From the NCBI RefSeq assembly GCF_002153375.1, contig NZ_MTBQ01000001.1, forward strand, positions 248,001 to 312,000: DNA of 64,000 nt. The letters are read 5' to 3'. Made by a program: the position numbers and the translations under genes. This document shows, piece by piece, positions 14,861-23,856 of the stretch (position 1 is its first letter; each line of letters starts with the position of its first letter). The DNA comes from Oceanobacillus rekensis (lineage in GTDB: Bacteria > Bacillota > Bacilli > Bacillales > Amphibacillaceae). The notes below the pieces were generated by a model. The model worked only from the letters and a program-made list of their open reading frames with translations. It was not told the DNA's origin and made no database searches.

Positions 14861-16981
14861 TTATTCGTCTTCATCTTCAGTATCTTCTTGTTCACTACCT
14901 TCATCTTCTTGATCAGCATTTGCTGAAGCTCTTTCTTCTTTCATATTAAAGTACGTATCCAGAATTTTTCTTCCTATCTTGTGATTTGATATATTACCCG
15001 TATTTTCTCCTGTAGACGGCACAATAATTGCAAATGCGATTTCTGGATCATCATACGGGGCATAACCGACTAAATTATGGCTTTCGGTCTCTGCTTGCTT
15101 TTCCCCATCCACAAATATATCTAATTCAGCTGTTCCTGTTTTTCCTGCAACATTATAATCCGCATCGCTATAATGCCTGTAAGCCGTACCACCCGGTTGG
15201 AATACTTGTCGGAAGCCTTCCTGTACGCGATCAATATAGCTATCATCCATCGTTACTTTATTCATGACATCCGTATTTACTGATTTGTATAATGGTCCTA
15301 ATTCATCCTGTGATGCAAGTGGTTCTCGCACTTCTTTTAGAAAATGAGGTCTTACTCGGTAACCATCATTAGCAATAGTTGAAACGTACTGTGCCACTTG
15401 CATCACTGTATATTGATCATACTGGCCAATACCATGGTTCATCATGTCCCCTGGTTTAGTAGCATTTCCTTGATATCCAGTTGATTCACTCGGATAGTCA
15501 ATTCCAGTAGAAACTCCTAATCCAAATTGATTGAAATAGTTTCTTAACGTTTGGAAAGCATTAGGATTTGTTATATTAACACTTTTTCCATCGGGAAATG
15601 GATAACGGTTCTCACCCATCATACGTAATGAAATATAGTACATGTAAACATTGGATGATTTTTGCAGTGCCGTAATATCGTTTACTGTTCCAATACTATT
15701 GGAATAGGATCGCATTGTGTCTTGGCCTATTCGAATTGGTCTGTCGTAGATCACTTCCCCAGGTGAAACAACACCAGAATCCAGCCCAGCAAGAACGGTT
15801 GCCCCCTTTACGACAGATCCAGGAGTATGAGCATCGGAAAGTGCTCGAAAACCTCCATCCTCATATTCATTGGTATTTTTATTATAATGACTACCAGAAA
15901 CCGCTAGAAGCTCCCCAGTATTCGGGTTCATGGCTACTGCAAGGGCATCAGTCAAATACCGATTTTCATATGGGTGCTGAGCCTTGGCAGCTCGCAGTTC
16001 TTCCTCAACAATCTTATCAACTTCTTGTTGAAACTCCATATCAATGGACAGAACAAGATCTTTTCCGCGTTCACCTTCAACAATTGTTTCGGAACCGATT
16101 AGTGTACCGTTTTTCGTTGTGGTATATTGGATTTGTTCTTTCCTTCCACGCAGCAAATCTTCATATTGCAATTCCAGGCCACTTATTCCGACACGATCGT
16201 TTCTGCTATAACCTTTGCTTAAGTAAGAGGCTTCTTCTTCAGCAGGAATACCCTGTTCCGCTGAGGTAATATTACCAAGTAAGCTTCTCAGTGAATTTTC
16301 ATAAGGATACTCCCTATTCCAATCTGTTGTTGCATTTATCCCTGGAAGCTCATCCAAGTGTTCGGCAACAACTGCATACTCTTTGGCAGTCACATTTTCA
16401 TTCTTTACTATTTGAGGTGTTAAGGAGTATGCTTTATCAAGTTCTTTTTTAATGGCAATGACTTCCAGTTCCTGTTTACTAAAACTGCTGATCTCTTCTT
16501 CCGTAATTCGATTGAGTGTTTCTTTGTAAATTTCGGCATTGCTCATCTCTTCCGTTTCTTTCTCGGAAAGCCTGCTATCAGCCTTATCCTTATTCAGCAG
16601 ATACCAGTACTCTTTTTTATTTCTTTCCGTGATTCCTTCAAGGGTATCTTCATCATCCATGGCAATATATTCTGCAAGCTTTTCAGCAACACGCAGTCTA
16701 TCCTCTGCCTGAACTCCTTTAGGTGGTGTGTAAGTAATGGAGTATACTGCTTCATTATCTACAATGACATTTCCATTTCGATCATATATTTTACCCCTTG
16801 GGACAGGGATTTTGGTTGTATCAAGGTTTGTTCGTTCAATCTCATCCTGGAAATCTTCTCCGTTAAGAATTTGTACGACACCAAGTTGAAGAATGAGTAC
16901 CGAAAACAGTAAAAATACAACAAAAAACAATATATTAATGCGAAAGGGAAGCTGTCCCTTCTTCCTTTTCTTCGTATTCAT
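14861..16981 (-). CDS. pbpA: PbpA, class B penicillin-binding protein 2 (transpeptidase)
   Basis: A 706-residue peptidoglycan transpeptidase for lateral wall and rod shape. One membrane anchor (about 15-37) precedes the dimerisation domain starting at PRGKIYDRNG. The transpeptidase motifs are complete: SVVK with the active-site Ser at about 389, SSN (QKSSNVYMY) and KTGT at about 610. The C-terminus carries a highly acidic tail (ADQEDEGSEQEDTEDEDE) beyond the catalytic domain. The order pbpA-yqgE-sodA is that of B. subtilis, but the pst operon normally next to pbpA is replaced by phoU. Confidence 0.93.
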   Translation of the reverse strand: MNTKKRKKGQLPFRINILFFVVFLLFSVLILQLGVVQILNGEDFQDEIERTNLDTTKIPVPRGKIYDRNGNVIVDNEAVYSITYTPPKGVQAEDRLRVAEKLAEYIAMDDEDTLEGITERNKKEYWYLLNKDKADSRLSEKETEEMSNAEIYKETLNRITEEEISSFSKQELEVIAIKKELDKAYSLTPQIVKNENVTAKEYAVVAEHLDELPGINATTDWNREYPYENSLRSLLGNITSAEQGIPAEEEASYLSKGYSRNDRVGISGLELQYEDLLRGRKEQIQYTTTKNGTLIGSETIVEGERGKDLVLSIDMEFQQEVDKIVEEELRAAKAQHPYENRYLTDALAVAMNPNTGELLAVSGSHYNKNTNEYEDGGFRALSDAHTPGSVVKGATVLAGLDSGVVSPGEVIYDRPIRIGQDTMRSYSNSIGTVNDITALQKSSNVYMYYISLRMMGENRYPFPDGKSVNITNPNAFQTLRNYFNQFGLGVSTGIDYPSESTGYQGNATKPGDMMNHGIGQYDQYTVMQVAQYVSTIANDGYRVRPHFLKEVREPLASQDELGPLYKSVNTDVMNKVTMDDSYIDRVQEGFRQVFQPGGTAYRHYSDADYNVAGKTGTAELDIFVDGEKQAETESHNLVGYAPYDDPEIAFAIIVPSTGENTGNISNHKIGRKILDTYFNMKEERASANADQEDEGSEQEDTEDEDE

Positions 16982-17047
16982 TTATTCTCCCCCAATGCGA
17001 AAGGTAATTTTCTATTTTTATAAACCACAATATTGATTTTACCATAC

Positions 17048-18322
17048 TCATCGGTTTTTTTCGTCAGAAATTTGGTCCTTTAGCATAACTTCTTTCTTTT
17101 TTGTACTGCCCAGGTAAATATTTCGCACAAAATAGTAAATCACAATATGGCCAGCACCTAAAACAGCTAGTAATATTGGAATAACATCTTCCGCTTGAAA
17201 AAAGAATACCCCCACAAGAAATATCAGGATGGAAAGAATTCTACCACAGTTTACAAATAATTCCCTAACAACGATATATTCCACTCGCATCTCCCCTGCT
17301 TTCCATGCCTTGCCAATGACATCAAAGGTTAGGGAAACATATGGAACATTAATGACAGGATATGCAATCCCAATAATTACAGCATAAACCATCAACAATG
17401 TATAATTTATCTCAAATATTATAACAAAAATGGAAAAGTATAGTAACAACGCCCCGAAAAGAATTGCCTTCTTCCGCATTGCAGGTTTGATGAACTTAGT
17501 GGCAACAAGATAGAATATAACTGATAATCCCGAAAGAAACATATTAAACGTACCAAGAGCCAACTCACTTCTCGTCACCAAGAAAACCCATATAGTTATT
17601 ACAAAAGCAAATATCCCTTCTCGTAGCCCCTGAAAGAAATGAGCATGAAGGATTCGCTTCCAATTTTTATTATGGTTTCGCTCCTCTAAAATTCGTTTAA
17701 AATGAAATATTCCCTCTGCACCGCGACGTTTTAATAAAAAACTGGTAGCAACGGCACATGCAAATAAAAAGAATGATATCCCGAATATTACCGTATAACC
17801 GACATTAGCTGTCATTCTTGCAATAATTAACCCTGCAAATAAAGGACCTATCATGCCTCCTAAGGATTGTAAAATACCAAGAAACCCATTGAAAAAGTCC
17901 CTTGTATCCGGTTCTGTAATTTCAAACGTTAATACATTAAATGCTAGCCAATAAAATCCATAACCAATTCCAAGCAGGCTGCCAAGCATAAAATTATAGG
18001 TGGCTGCATTATCTCCTATAATCAGAACACTTAGAAAGAATAGAGATAGGAAAAAGACTCCTAAGCGCAAAACAATAATTCTATCCCATTTTTTTGCCAA
18101 CCTTCCTGCTAAAACAAAAGTAACAGTCTGAAATAAAGCGATAGCCAAATTATAAACTGCAATCGTATTATAATCTCCTGACTGTTTCCAAAGATAAATA
18201 TTCACAAATGTATTTGACAAGAAGATGCCTGCAGAATAAAGGCCACCTATTAGCAGCAAGATGAATAAATCACGATTACTATCCATTTTTTCTCGAAAAA
18301 CTTTCCTTACTTTATTTATCAT
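17048..18322 (-). CDS. yqgE: YqgE-like major facilitator superfamily transporter
   Basis: A 424-residue protein with about 12 membrane helices and an MFS signature-like GRLAKKWDR loop between helices 2 and 3. Position between pbpA and sodA identifies it as the YqgE family; its substrate is unknown. The ATG at 18322 follows AAAGGAG with eight bases of spacing; the frame extends 21 codons further without a site and into the sodA terminator region. The gene is separated from sodA by that terminator and probably has its own promoter. Confidence 0.85.
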   Translation of the reverse strand: MINKVRKVFREKMDSNRDLFILLLIGGLYSAGIFLSNTFVNIYLWKQSGDYNTIAVYNLAIALFQTVTFVLAGRLAKKWDRIIVLRLGVFFLSLFFLSVLIIGDNAATYNFMLGSLLGIGYGFYWLAFNVLTFEITEPDTRDFFNGFLGILQSLGGMIGPLFAGLIIARMTANVGYTVIFGISFFLFACAVATSFLLKRRGAEGIFHFKRILEERNHNKNWKRILHAHFFQGLREGIFAFVITIWVFLVTRSELALGTFNMFLSGLSVIFYLVATKFIKPAMRKKAILFGALLLYFSIFVIIFEINYTLLMVYAVIIGIAYPVINVPYVSLTFDVIGKAWKAGEMRVEYIVVRELFVNCGRILSILIFLVGVFFFQAEDVIPILLAVLGAGHIVIYYFVRNIYLGSTKKKEVMLKDQISDEKNR

Positions 18323-18378
18323 AAAAATACTCCTTTGCATCTCTAATAGTTTGAGCGAAGGAGTAACATATATACAGA

Positions 18379-18408
18379 AAAACACGCGGAAATTTATCCG
18401 CGTGTTTA
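18379..18408 (-). terminator. Terminator of sodA
   Basis: AACACGCGG and CCGCGTGTT pair, followed by a T-run on the minus strand. Confidence 0.85.
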
Positions 18409-18418
18409 CATAGTGCTA

Positions 18419-19030
18419 TTATTTTGCTTCAGTATAATTTTTTGTAACTTCATCCCAATTTACTACATTCCAGAATGATGAGATATATTCAGGACGTTTG
18501 TTTTGATATTTAAGATAATATGCATGCTCCCAAACATCAAGACCTAATAATGGCGTTTTACCTTCCATTAATGGAGAATCTTGGTTTGCTGTACTTGTTA
18601 CTTCAAGTTCCCCGTTATTAACAACGAGCCATGCCCATCCAGAACCAAAACGTCCAGTTGCAGCAGTTCCAAATTCCTCTTTGAATTTATCAAAGCTACC
18701 GAATTTTTGATTGATTTTATCAGCTAATTCTCCAGATGGTTCCCCACCACCATTAGGTGATAATAATTTCCAGAAAAGACTATGGTTAGCATGTCCACCA
18801 CCATTGTTTCGCACTGCAGTACGTGCACTTTCTGGTACAGCATCCAAGTTACTGATTAACTCTTCTACTGATTTTCCTTGAAGATCTGACTGACCTTCCA
18901 ATGCAGCATTTAATTTGGTAACATACGTGTTGTGGTGCTTCGTATGGTGGATGTTCATCGTTTCTTTATCGATTGTTGGTTCTAATGCATCATATGCATA
19001 AGGTAATTCAGGTAATTCAAATTTTGCCAT
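18419..19030 (-). CDS. sodA: Superoxide dismutase, Mn type
   Basis: A 203-residue Fe/Mn-family superoxide dismutase that turns superoxide into oxygen and peroxide in the cytoplasm. Metal ligands are visible: His in the first helix ([13 protein letters not shown]), His in NHSLFW, and Asp plus His in [13 protein letters not shown]. Residues such as [11 protein letters not shown] and GSGWAWL favour manganese. The start has a strong GAGGAGG site. Single-gene unit with its own terminator, upstream of yqgE and downstream of the tRNA cluster. Confidence 0.95.
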   Translation of the reverse strand: MAKFELPELPYAYDALEPTIDKETMNIHHTKHHNTYVTKLNAALEGQSDLQGKSVEELISNLDAVPESARTAVRNNGGGHANHSLFWKLLSPNGGGEPSGELADKINQKFGSFDKFKEEFGTAATGRFGSGWAWLVVNNGELEVTSTANQDSPLMEGKTPLLGLDVWEHAYYLKYQNKRPEYISSFWNVVNWDEVTKNYTEAK

Positions 19031-19193
19031 AATTAAAGTTCCTCCTCAAATAAAAATGATATAAAGGATTATTAAACCCTTATATAGAAGGTTATCAAAG
19101 CTTTGAAATACTTGCAAATCTTATGCTTTATATTTTTTAAAGTTTCAGAAAGATATTTAGTATATAGAAATAGAAATTTTCTATGAACAATAA

Positions 19194-19219
19194 AAAAAAC
19201 AAGCTGGAAGCTTGTTTTT
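19194..19219 (-). terminator. Terminator of the tRNA operon
   Basis: AACAAGCT and AGCTTGTT form the stem, followed by a T-run on the minus strand just after tRNA-Phe. Confidence 0.8.
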
Positions 19220-19224
19220 AAAAG

Positions 19225-19297
<73 letters not shown>

Positions 19298-19403
19298 ATA
19301 TAAAGTTATAATCTGAAATTAACACTTGCATTCCTTAAAGGTTCAAGGGTAATTTAGGAAGTACTTTGTTCACTATGATGCTTGTTATAAGTAATAATAA
19401 AGA

Positions 19404-19496
19404 TGGAGGAGGTAGAGGGATTCGAACCCCCGCGCGGTTTGACCCGCCTGTTGGTTTTCAAGACCAATCCCTTCAGCCGGACTTGGGTATACCTCC
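19404..19496 (-). tRNA. tRNA-Ser (TGA)
   Basis: A 93-base tRNA with the long variable arm of serine isoacceptors. Anticodon TGA is in loop CTTGAAA, acceptor GGAGGTA pairs with TACCTCC, and CCA is encoded. Confidence 0.94.
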
Positions 19497-19507
19497 GATG
19501 AGTTTTA

Positions 19508-19584
19508 TGGTGGACCCTGTAGGACTCGAACCTACGACCGATCGGTTATGAGCCGATAGCTCTAACCAACTGAGCTAAGGGTCC
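19508..19584 (-). tRNA. tRNA with CAT anticodon, probably tRNA-Ile2 (lysidine type)
   Basis: A 77-base cloverleaf with acceptor GGACCCT and anticodon loop CTCATAA; CCA is encoded. A second CAT tRNA in this cluster is the clear elongator Met. This one resembles the isoleucine tRNA whose C34 is converted to lysidine by TilS to read AUA. Elongator Met cannot be excluded by eye; an identity-element check would settle it. Confidence 0.8.
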
Positions 19585-19602
19585 TTTTTAATTTTAAATA
19601 AA

Positions 19603-19679
19603 TGGGGCGACCGATGGGGATCGAACCCACGCATGCCGGAACCACAATCCGGTGTGTTAACCACTTCACCACGATCGCC
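19603..19679 (-). tRNA. tRNA-His (GTG)
   Basis: A 77-base tRNA including an encoded extra 5' G (G-1) opposite C73, the histidine identity element. The anticodon GTG is in loop TTGTGGT and CCA is encoded. Confidence 0.94.
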
Positions 19680-19695
19680 ATATTATTATTTAAAT

Positions 19696-19772
19696 TGGTA
19701 GCGGCGGAGGGGATCGAACCCACGACCTCACGGGTATGAACCGTACGCTCTCGCCAGCTGAGCTACGCCGCC
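19696..19772 (-). tRNA. tRNA-Met (CAT), elongator
   Basis: A 77-base tRNA with acceptor GGCGGCG/CGCCGCT, anticodon loop TTCATAC and encoded CCA. It closely resembles the Bacillus elongator methionine tRNA and lacks the unpaired first base of the initiator. Confidence 0.92.
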
Positions 19773-19775
19773 ACT

Positions 19776-19850
19776 TGGCTCCACAGGTAGGATTCGAACC
19801 TACGACCGATCGGTTAACAGCCGATTGCTCTACCACTGAGCTACTGTGGA
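19776..19850 (-). tRNA. tRNA-Asn (GTT)
   Basis: A 75-base tRNA with acceptor TCCACAG/CTGTGGA, anticodon GTT in loop CTGTTAA and encoded CCA. It is the first gene of the unit, about 30 bases after the promoter. Confidence 0.94.
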
Positions 19851-19880
19851 ATAAAAGATAAGTTTTTAACAACGATATTT

Positions 19881-19909
19881 AATTTATCATGTTTCAGTAA
19901 TTCTGTCAA
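19881..19909 (-). promoter_or_regulatory. Sigma-A promoter of the six-tRNA operon
   Basis: On the minus strand a perfect TTGACA is followed after 17 bases by TAAATT, about 30 bases before tRNA-Asn. Confidence 0.8.
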
Positions 19910-20043
19910 CCATTATTTTTGCACTTCTGCAAAACTTTTTACGTTAATACTTTTTTAGACTGCGATATTTATATTAGCATGTTCCGTCTCTAATTTCAAG
20001 AAATAAATGAAGAAAAATGTATGAATATGTTGAATTTTATTAA

Positions 20044-20072
20044 CAAAGGGAAGGAGACTCTCCTTCCCTTTC
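20044..20072 (-). terminator. Terminator of the Na/Pi cotransporter gene
   Basis: AAAGGGAAGGAGA and TCTCCTTCCCTTT-type arms form a long stem directly after the stop codon. The T-run on the minus strand is short. Confidence 0.7.
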
Positions 20073-20081
20073 AGGAGATGA

Positions 20082-21707
20082 TTATTCACCCAATACTTCT
20101 TCAGCAATATTAACTGCATGGTCGCCAATTCTTTCCAGATTACTAATAATATCTACAAAGACAATCCCAGCTGACCCACTGCATAGACCTTCATTCATAC
20201 GAATAATATGTTTTTTGCGGAATTTACGTTCCATTTTATCAATTTGGTCCTCTTTTTGAACAACTTCCAATGCTGCCTCGCGATCCATCTTATCTAAAGC
20301 TTCGACAGCTTGTTTCATTGTTAGGATTGTTAACTCAAACATATTATTTAAGTCTTCCAATGCTTGCTCAGTTAAATGGACTTTATTGGATATTTTATAA
20401 TCAATTAGTTCAATAATATTTTCAAAATGATCACCAACACGTTCTATATCACGTACCGTATCCAATAATGCTGTATGTTTAGCACTCTCAGTTTCAGATA
20501 GAGAACCTGCAGAAATGCTGATGAGATATTCGGTAATATTACGGTCTAAATTATTCAATGCACCTTCGATTTGCGTCGCCATTTCTGAATGCTTCTTGTT
20601 TTGTGTTGTAACATAGAGATTCGTTTCTTCCAATCCTTTCGAAGCATATTCACCCATGCGAATAATCTCTGATTTTGCCTGGTCCAGCGCCAGAGTTGAC
20701 GATTGTTGTATAAAAATAGGATCTAAATGCTTCGGTTTATATTCAATTATTGCATCTTCTCCTGGAATAATTTTAGTTACTAACCATGCTAATGCTCCAA
20801 TAAACGGGAACTGGATAACCGTATTGGCAATATTAAAACTACCGTGTGCAAATGCAATTGTCATCTCAGGATTCAAATCAAACTGTCCTTGCAGGAAGGC
20901 AACAAATTGTGTGAAAAAACCGAGAAATATTAAAAATACAGTAGCACCTACTAAGTTAAAAATAATATGAGTCAAAGCAGCTCTTCTTGCAGCAACAGAA
21001 GCACCGATGGAAGCAAGTATGGCAGTTATCGTTGTACCAATATTGTCACCAAATAATACGGGTAACGCTGCTTTAAGGCTAATTGCCCCTTCTGAGAACA
21101 ACCCCTGTAAAATCCCAATGGTTGCACTAGAACTTTGGACGATTAACGTAAATACTGTCCCTATAACTACGCCAAGTATTGGTGTATTACTCATCGATAC
21201 TGTTAGCTCATGGAAAGCATCTAATGATCTTAATGGAGACATTCCACTACTCATCAATTCAAGACCGAAAAACAAGGCACCAAATCCAAAAATAGTTTGT
21301 CCTACGGCTACTATTCTTTGATTTTTAAAGAAGAAAATGATTAATGCACCAATTGCAAGAATTGGTAATGCATATTCGCCAATATCAATACCAATAATGA
21401 ATGCTGTAACCGTTGTTCCAATATTCGCGCCCATAATGACACCGATGGCTTGTCTGAGTGTCATAAAACCTGCACTGACTAATCCAACAGTCAGAACTGT
21501 TGTACCTGAACTGCTTTGGATTAAAATCGTTACGATAATCCCAGCAAGAACTCCTAAGAAAGGATTACTCGTAAATTTATCTAATATATCACGAAGACGA
21601 TCACCAGCAGACTTTTGCAGACCATCTCCCATGAACTTAATACCTAAAAGAAAGATACCAAGTCCACCCACGAATTCAAATATCAGTGCTTGTAAATCAA
21701 TATCCAA
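20082..21707 (-). CDS. nptA: NptA-type Na/phosphate cotransporter with C-terminal PhoU domain
   Basis: A 541-residue membrane protein. The first 310 residues contain two Na/Pi-cotransporter repeats, each with a QSSS motif (ILIQSSSGTTVLTVG at about 62 and LIVQSSSATIGILQG at about 190). The last 200 residues form a PhoU-like helical domain (RDIERVGDHFENI, NLERIGDHAVNI). The family imports phosphate with sodium. The start is a TTG with AAGGGATG upstream. Three TTTACA repeats lie about 90 bases upstream and resemble PhoP boxes. In a window where pst genes are absent beside phoU, this may be a main phosphate importer (inference). Confidence 0.9.
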   Translation of the reverse strand: MDIDLQALIFEFVGGLGIFLLGIKFMGDGLQKSAGDRLRDILDKFTSNPFLGVLAGIIVTILIQSSSGTTVLTVGLVSAGFMTLRQAIGVIMGANIGTTVTAFIIGIDIGEYALPILAIGALIIFFFKNQRIVAVGQTIFGFGALFFGLELMSSGMSPLRSLDAFHELTVSMSNTPILGVVIGTVFTLIVQSSSATIGILQGLFSEGAISLKAALPVLFGDNIGTTITAILASIGASVAARRAALTHIIFNLVGATVFLIFLGFFTQFVAFLQGQFDLNPEMTIAFAHGSFNIANTVIQFPFIGALAWLVTKIIPGEDAIIEYKPKHLDPIFIQQSSTLALDQAKSEIIRMGEYASKGLEETNLYVTTQNKKHSEMATQIEGALNNLDRNITEYLISISAGSLSETESAKHTALLDTVRDIERVGDHFENIIELIDYKISNKVHLTEQALEDLNNMFELTILTMKQAVEALDKMDREAALEVVQKEDQIDKMERKFRKKHIIRMNEGLCSGSAGIVFVDIISNLERIGDHAVNIAEEVLGE

Positions 21708-21792
21708 TGAAATTACATCCCTTCAATAATGTTGAATCTTGTCGTTTTATACCTCATCCATTATTAATGATTTATTAATCATTTGTAAAGGT

Positions 21793-21821
21793 TTTACACT
21801 AAAATTTACATTAAATTTACA
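21793..21821. promoter_or_regulatory. Possible PhoP-box direct repeats upstream of nptA
   Basis: Three copies of TTTACA start at 21793, 21805 and 21816, spacing 12 and 11 bases, matching the TTnACA repeats bound by PhoP in Bacillus. They read on the plus strand, opposite to nptA; activated promoters usually carry them on the coding strand. AT-rich background lowers confidence. Confidence 0.45.
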
Positions 21822-21895
21822 ATAGTTTTTTCTTATCTATTTATTAACTATCCATATAGCTAATATTTCATTCCGCTTATCCCCGATAAACAAGG

Positions 21896-21934
21896 AAAAA
21901 AGGACAATCTACTCTCTAAAGTAAATTGTCCTTT
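21896..21934 (-). terminator. Terminator of the short nfeD gene
   Basis: AAAAGGACAAT-TACT pairs with AGTA-ATTGTCCTTTT, directly after the stop. Confidence 0.8.
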
Positions 21935-21944
21935 TATGACTTTT

Positions 21945-22574
21945 TTATGAAACTTTTTCGACCAGTATCTTCGTCCCATCGACTTGAACTACCTTTACTT
22001 TACTCCCTTTTTCTAACCACTGACCATCCGATACAGCACTATAATCTTTATTTTTAATTTTTATTGTCCCTACAGGCCGAAGATCATTTAAAGTAATACC
22101 TTCCTGACCCACTAATAATTCATAATCCATATTCATGGAATTATATCCTGCTTCCTTCGTCAACTGATCTTTGAGTGCAAGTTTCGTCCACATTTCGCGT
22201 TTCTTAAATACTTTAAGAAACAGGAAAGATGCACCGCTACCGAGAAGAACACCCAATACTGCATAAAGACCAGAAGTGAAGTCAGGAGCCGCTAGTGCAA
22301 CTGCAGTCAACATACTCGCCAGACCCAACGTTGCAAGTGTACCATCATTAACTATCTTGCCATCGATGATAATTAGTAATAATCCCACAAAATATATAAT
22401 AAGCATAAGAATGACAGAGCCACTTGGAACATAGGCTGCAAAATATACTGTTATAAATCCGATACCTAACAATGCAAAGAAACCTCGTATATTTACGAGA
22501 ACCTCACCGATTAAAAATAGTGTACCAAGAAAAGTTATGACGAAACCAATCCATTGTAATTCAAAAATTTCCAT
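21945..22574 (-). CDS. Short NfeD-family membrane protein (without protease domain)
   Basis: A 209-residue protein with four or five membrane helices (about residues 8-125) and a C-terminal beta-rich NfeD domain (about 145-208, including VGQEGITLNDLRPVGTIKI). It lacks the ClpP-like protease domain found in the long NfeD at 47.8 kb, so it resembles YuaF, which works with flotillin FloT in membrane microdomains. Here no flotillin is adjacent. An almost ideal sigma-W promoter lies 25 bases upstream, linking it to the envelope-stress response like the second NfeD locus. Confidence 0.85.
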   Translation of the reverse strand: MEIFELQWIGFVITFLGTLFLIGEVLVNIRGFFALLGIGFITVYFAAYVPSGSVILMLIIYFVGLLLIIIDGKIVNDGTLATLGLASMLTAVALAAPDFTSGLYAVLGVLLGSGASFLFLKVFKKREMWTKLALKDQLTKEAGYNSMNMDYELLVGQEGITLNDLRPVGTIKIKNKDYSAVSDGQWLEKGSKVKVVQVDGTKILVEKVS

Positions 22575-22598
22575 TCATTCTCCTCCTCCCTACCAGTA

Positions 22599-22625
22599 AT
22601 ACGTTTTAACATGCAAATGGTTTCA
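22599..22625 (-). promoter_or_regulatory. Sigma-W promoter of the short nfeD gene
   Basis: On the minus strand TGAAAC and CGTAT are separated by 16 bases, the sigma-W consensus with ideal spacing. The spacer begins CATTTGCATGT, almost the same as at the yqeZ promoter (49172-49199). Confidence 0.78.
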
Positions 22626-22644
22626 TCCAAAAAGGAGAAAACAT

Positions 22645-22974
22645 ATGAATACGTTAAAAAGATTTTTATTATATATATTCATTATATTGTTGTTCATCAG
22701 TATATATCAAGATATATTTATGAAACCCAATTCTACCCCAGTTAAAAACGACATAGAGAAGTTGATGATTAATGAATCCTATTCCATTGCTCATGTTAAA
22801 GTTCTGCCTGGTGATACCGTTCTATCCGTTATAGAAACATTAAATCAAGATTACTTAGGAAGGATGGATTTACAAAGCTTGCTGAACCATTTTGAACAAC
22901 TGAACCCGACAACAGATCCACATAAAATAGAGCCATATAAGATCTACTATTTCCCTGTGTATCGTGAGCAGTAA
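22645..22974 (+). CDS. yqfZ: YqfZ-like LysM-domain membrane protein
   Basis: A 109-residue protein with an N-terminal anchor (about 5-23) and one C-terminal LysM-like module (about 52-106, VKVLPGDTVLSVIETLN to YFPVY). LysM modules bind N-acetylglucosamine polymers, so it probably sits at the wall. Size, layout and position agree with YqfZ of B. subtilis, a small LysM protein linked to sporulation. It is divergent from the nfeD gene and ends just before yqfX, with which it converges. Confidence 0.75.
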   Translation: MNTLKRFLLYIFIILLFISIYQDIFMKPNSTPVKNDIEKLMINESYSIAHVKVLPGDTVLSVIETLNQDYLGRMDLQSLLNHFEQLNPTTDPHKIEPYKIYYFPVYREQ

Positions 22975-23006
22975 TAAAAAAAGAGGCTGAGAAAACTCAG
23001 CCTCTA
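22974..23006 (-). terminator. Terminator of yqfX
   Basis: AGAGGCTGAG and CTCAGCCTCT form a 10-bp stem with a seven-base T-run on the minus strand. Confidence 0.85.
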
Positions 23007-23014
23007 ATGAATAT

Positions 23015-23386
23015 TTATACAAACGGTACAATAAATAGTGAAATTAATATTGAAATTGCACCAGCTGCAATCGCAATATTTCCTAACGTATCAGCACCCT
23101 TACTTCTGGAAACAAAGCCAAGAATAATCCCGGCAGCACCAAGCACAAACGGCCACATAAAGAAAGATATAGCTGACAGGGCGATGGCAATCCATCCGTA
23201 CATCGATATCGCACCATCACCTTCTTTATTCTTTTGTTCATAATCATCTGCAGTTATCTCTGCTGCATATTCCTCATTTCTTGAACTGTCTGGTTCGATA
23301 CCAACGAAGTCTTGATTTTTCACTCGTTCTCCGTGATTTGGAGGAGACTGCATATCTTTGTCCCGACCATTTTTAAATTCATCCAT
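23015..23386 (-). CDS. yqfX: YqfX-like membrane protein (DUF4190-type)
   Basis: A 123-residue protein. The first 60 residues are soluble and very acidic; the rest holds two membrane helices around LGAAGIILGFVSRSKGA, the typical DUF4190 hairpin, and ends IVPFV. B. subtilis YqfX has the same design and the same ending. Function is unknown; the family is common in spore formers. The B. subtilis neighbours ispG and zur are not present on either side here. Confidence 0.78.
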   Translation of the reverse strand: MDEFKNGRDKDMQSPPNHGERVKNQDFVGIEPDSSRNEEYAAEITADDYEQKNKEGDGAISMYGWIAIALSAISFFMWPFVLGAAGIILGFVSRSKGADTLGNIAIAAGAISILISLFIVPFV

Positions 23387-23536
23387 ATTTTTACCTCCTT
23401 AGTAATTGATGAGGTGCATCTATAGTTTATGGAAAGATTCGTCTCTTACTGATGTTATATTTTGGAATGTGCATATGGAGTTCCTAATTTTTATATCTCG
23501 GCATAAGATAATACGTAGTATAAAGGAGGATCTAAT

Positions 23537-23821
23537 ATGTCTATATTTATTAAAGAAATGGTCAAAAATAAGTTAAGAAATCTTAGTGTTGATGAATTAT
23601 TGCATCACAGTAAGCAATATGGGTTTCAAATATCCGAGAAACAGGCACGAGAAATTACCGGATACTTACGAAATAACTCTCCAGACCCTTTCAATAAAGC
23701 TTCTCGCGATAAAATGTTCCTACAATTGACAATAATAACGGATAAAGAAACGGCAAAGAAAGCACAAAAATTATTTGATGAAATCATTCGTTCCTATGGG
23801 TTAGAATATTTATTTGATTAA
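23537..23821 (+). CDS. yqfT: YqfT-like small protein (DUF2624)
   Basis: A 94-residue soluble helical protein starting MSIFIKEMVKNKLRNLSVDE, with ISEKQAREITGYLR in the middle. It fits DUF2624 (YqfT) in length and in lying next to nfo. The second half contains a repeated short helix (ETAKKAQKLFDEIIRSYGL). No function is known to me. The start has an AAAGGAGG site. It converges with nfo and shares its terminator. Confidence 0.75.
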   Translation: MSIFIKEMVKNKLRNLSVDELLHHSKQYGFQISEKQAREITGYLRNNSPDPFNKASRDKMFLQLTIITDKETAKKAQKLFDEIIRSYGLEYLFD

Positions 23822-23856
23822 AAAGGAATAACAATAATTTGTTATTCCTTTTTTTT
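23820..23856. terminator. Terminator between yqfT and nfo
   Basis: AAAGGAATAACAA and TTGTTATTCCTTT pair and are followed by a long T-run on the plus strand, with A-residues at the other side. Confidence 0.85.

Noticed and set aside
15715-16269. 184-codon plus-strand frame opposite pbpA
   Set aside because: Shadow of the transpeptidase gene; His/Gln/Leu-rich translation with no recognisable motif.
20656-21729. Series of plus-strand frames of about 100-130 codons opposite nptA
   Set aside because: Antisense shadows of a long membrane protein gene; no start signals and Ile/Asn/Pro-biased composition.
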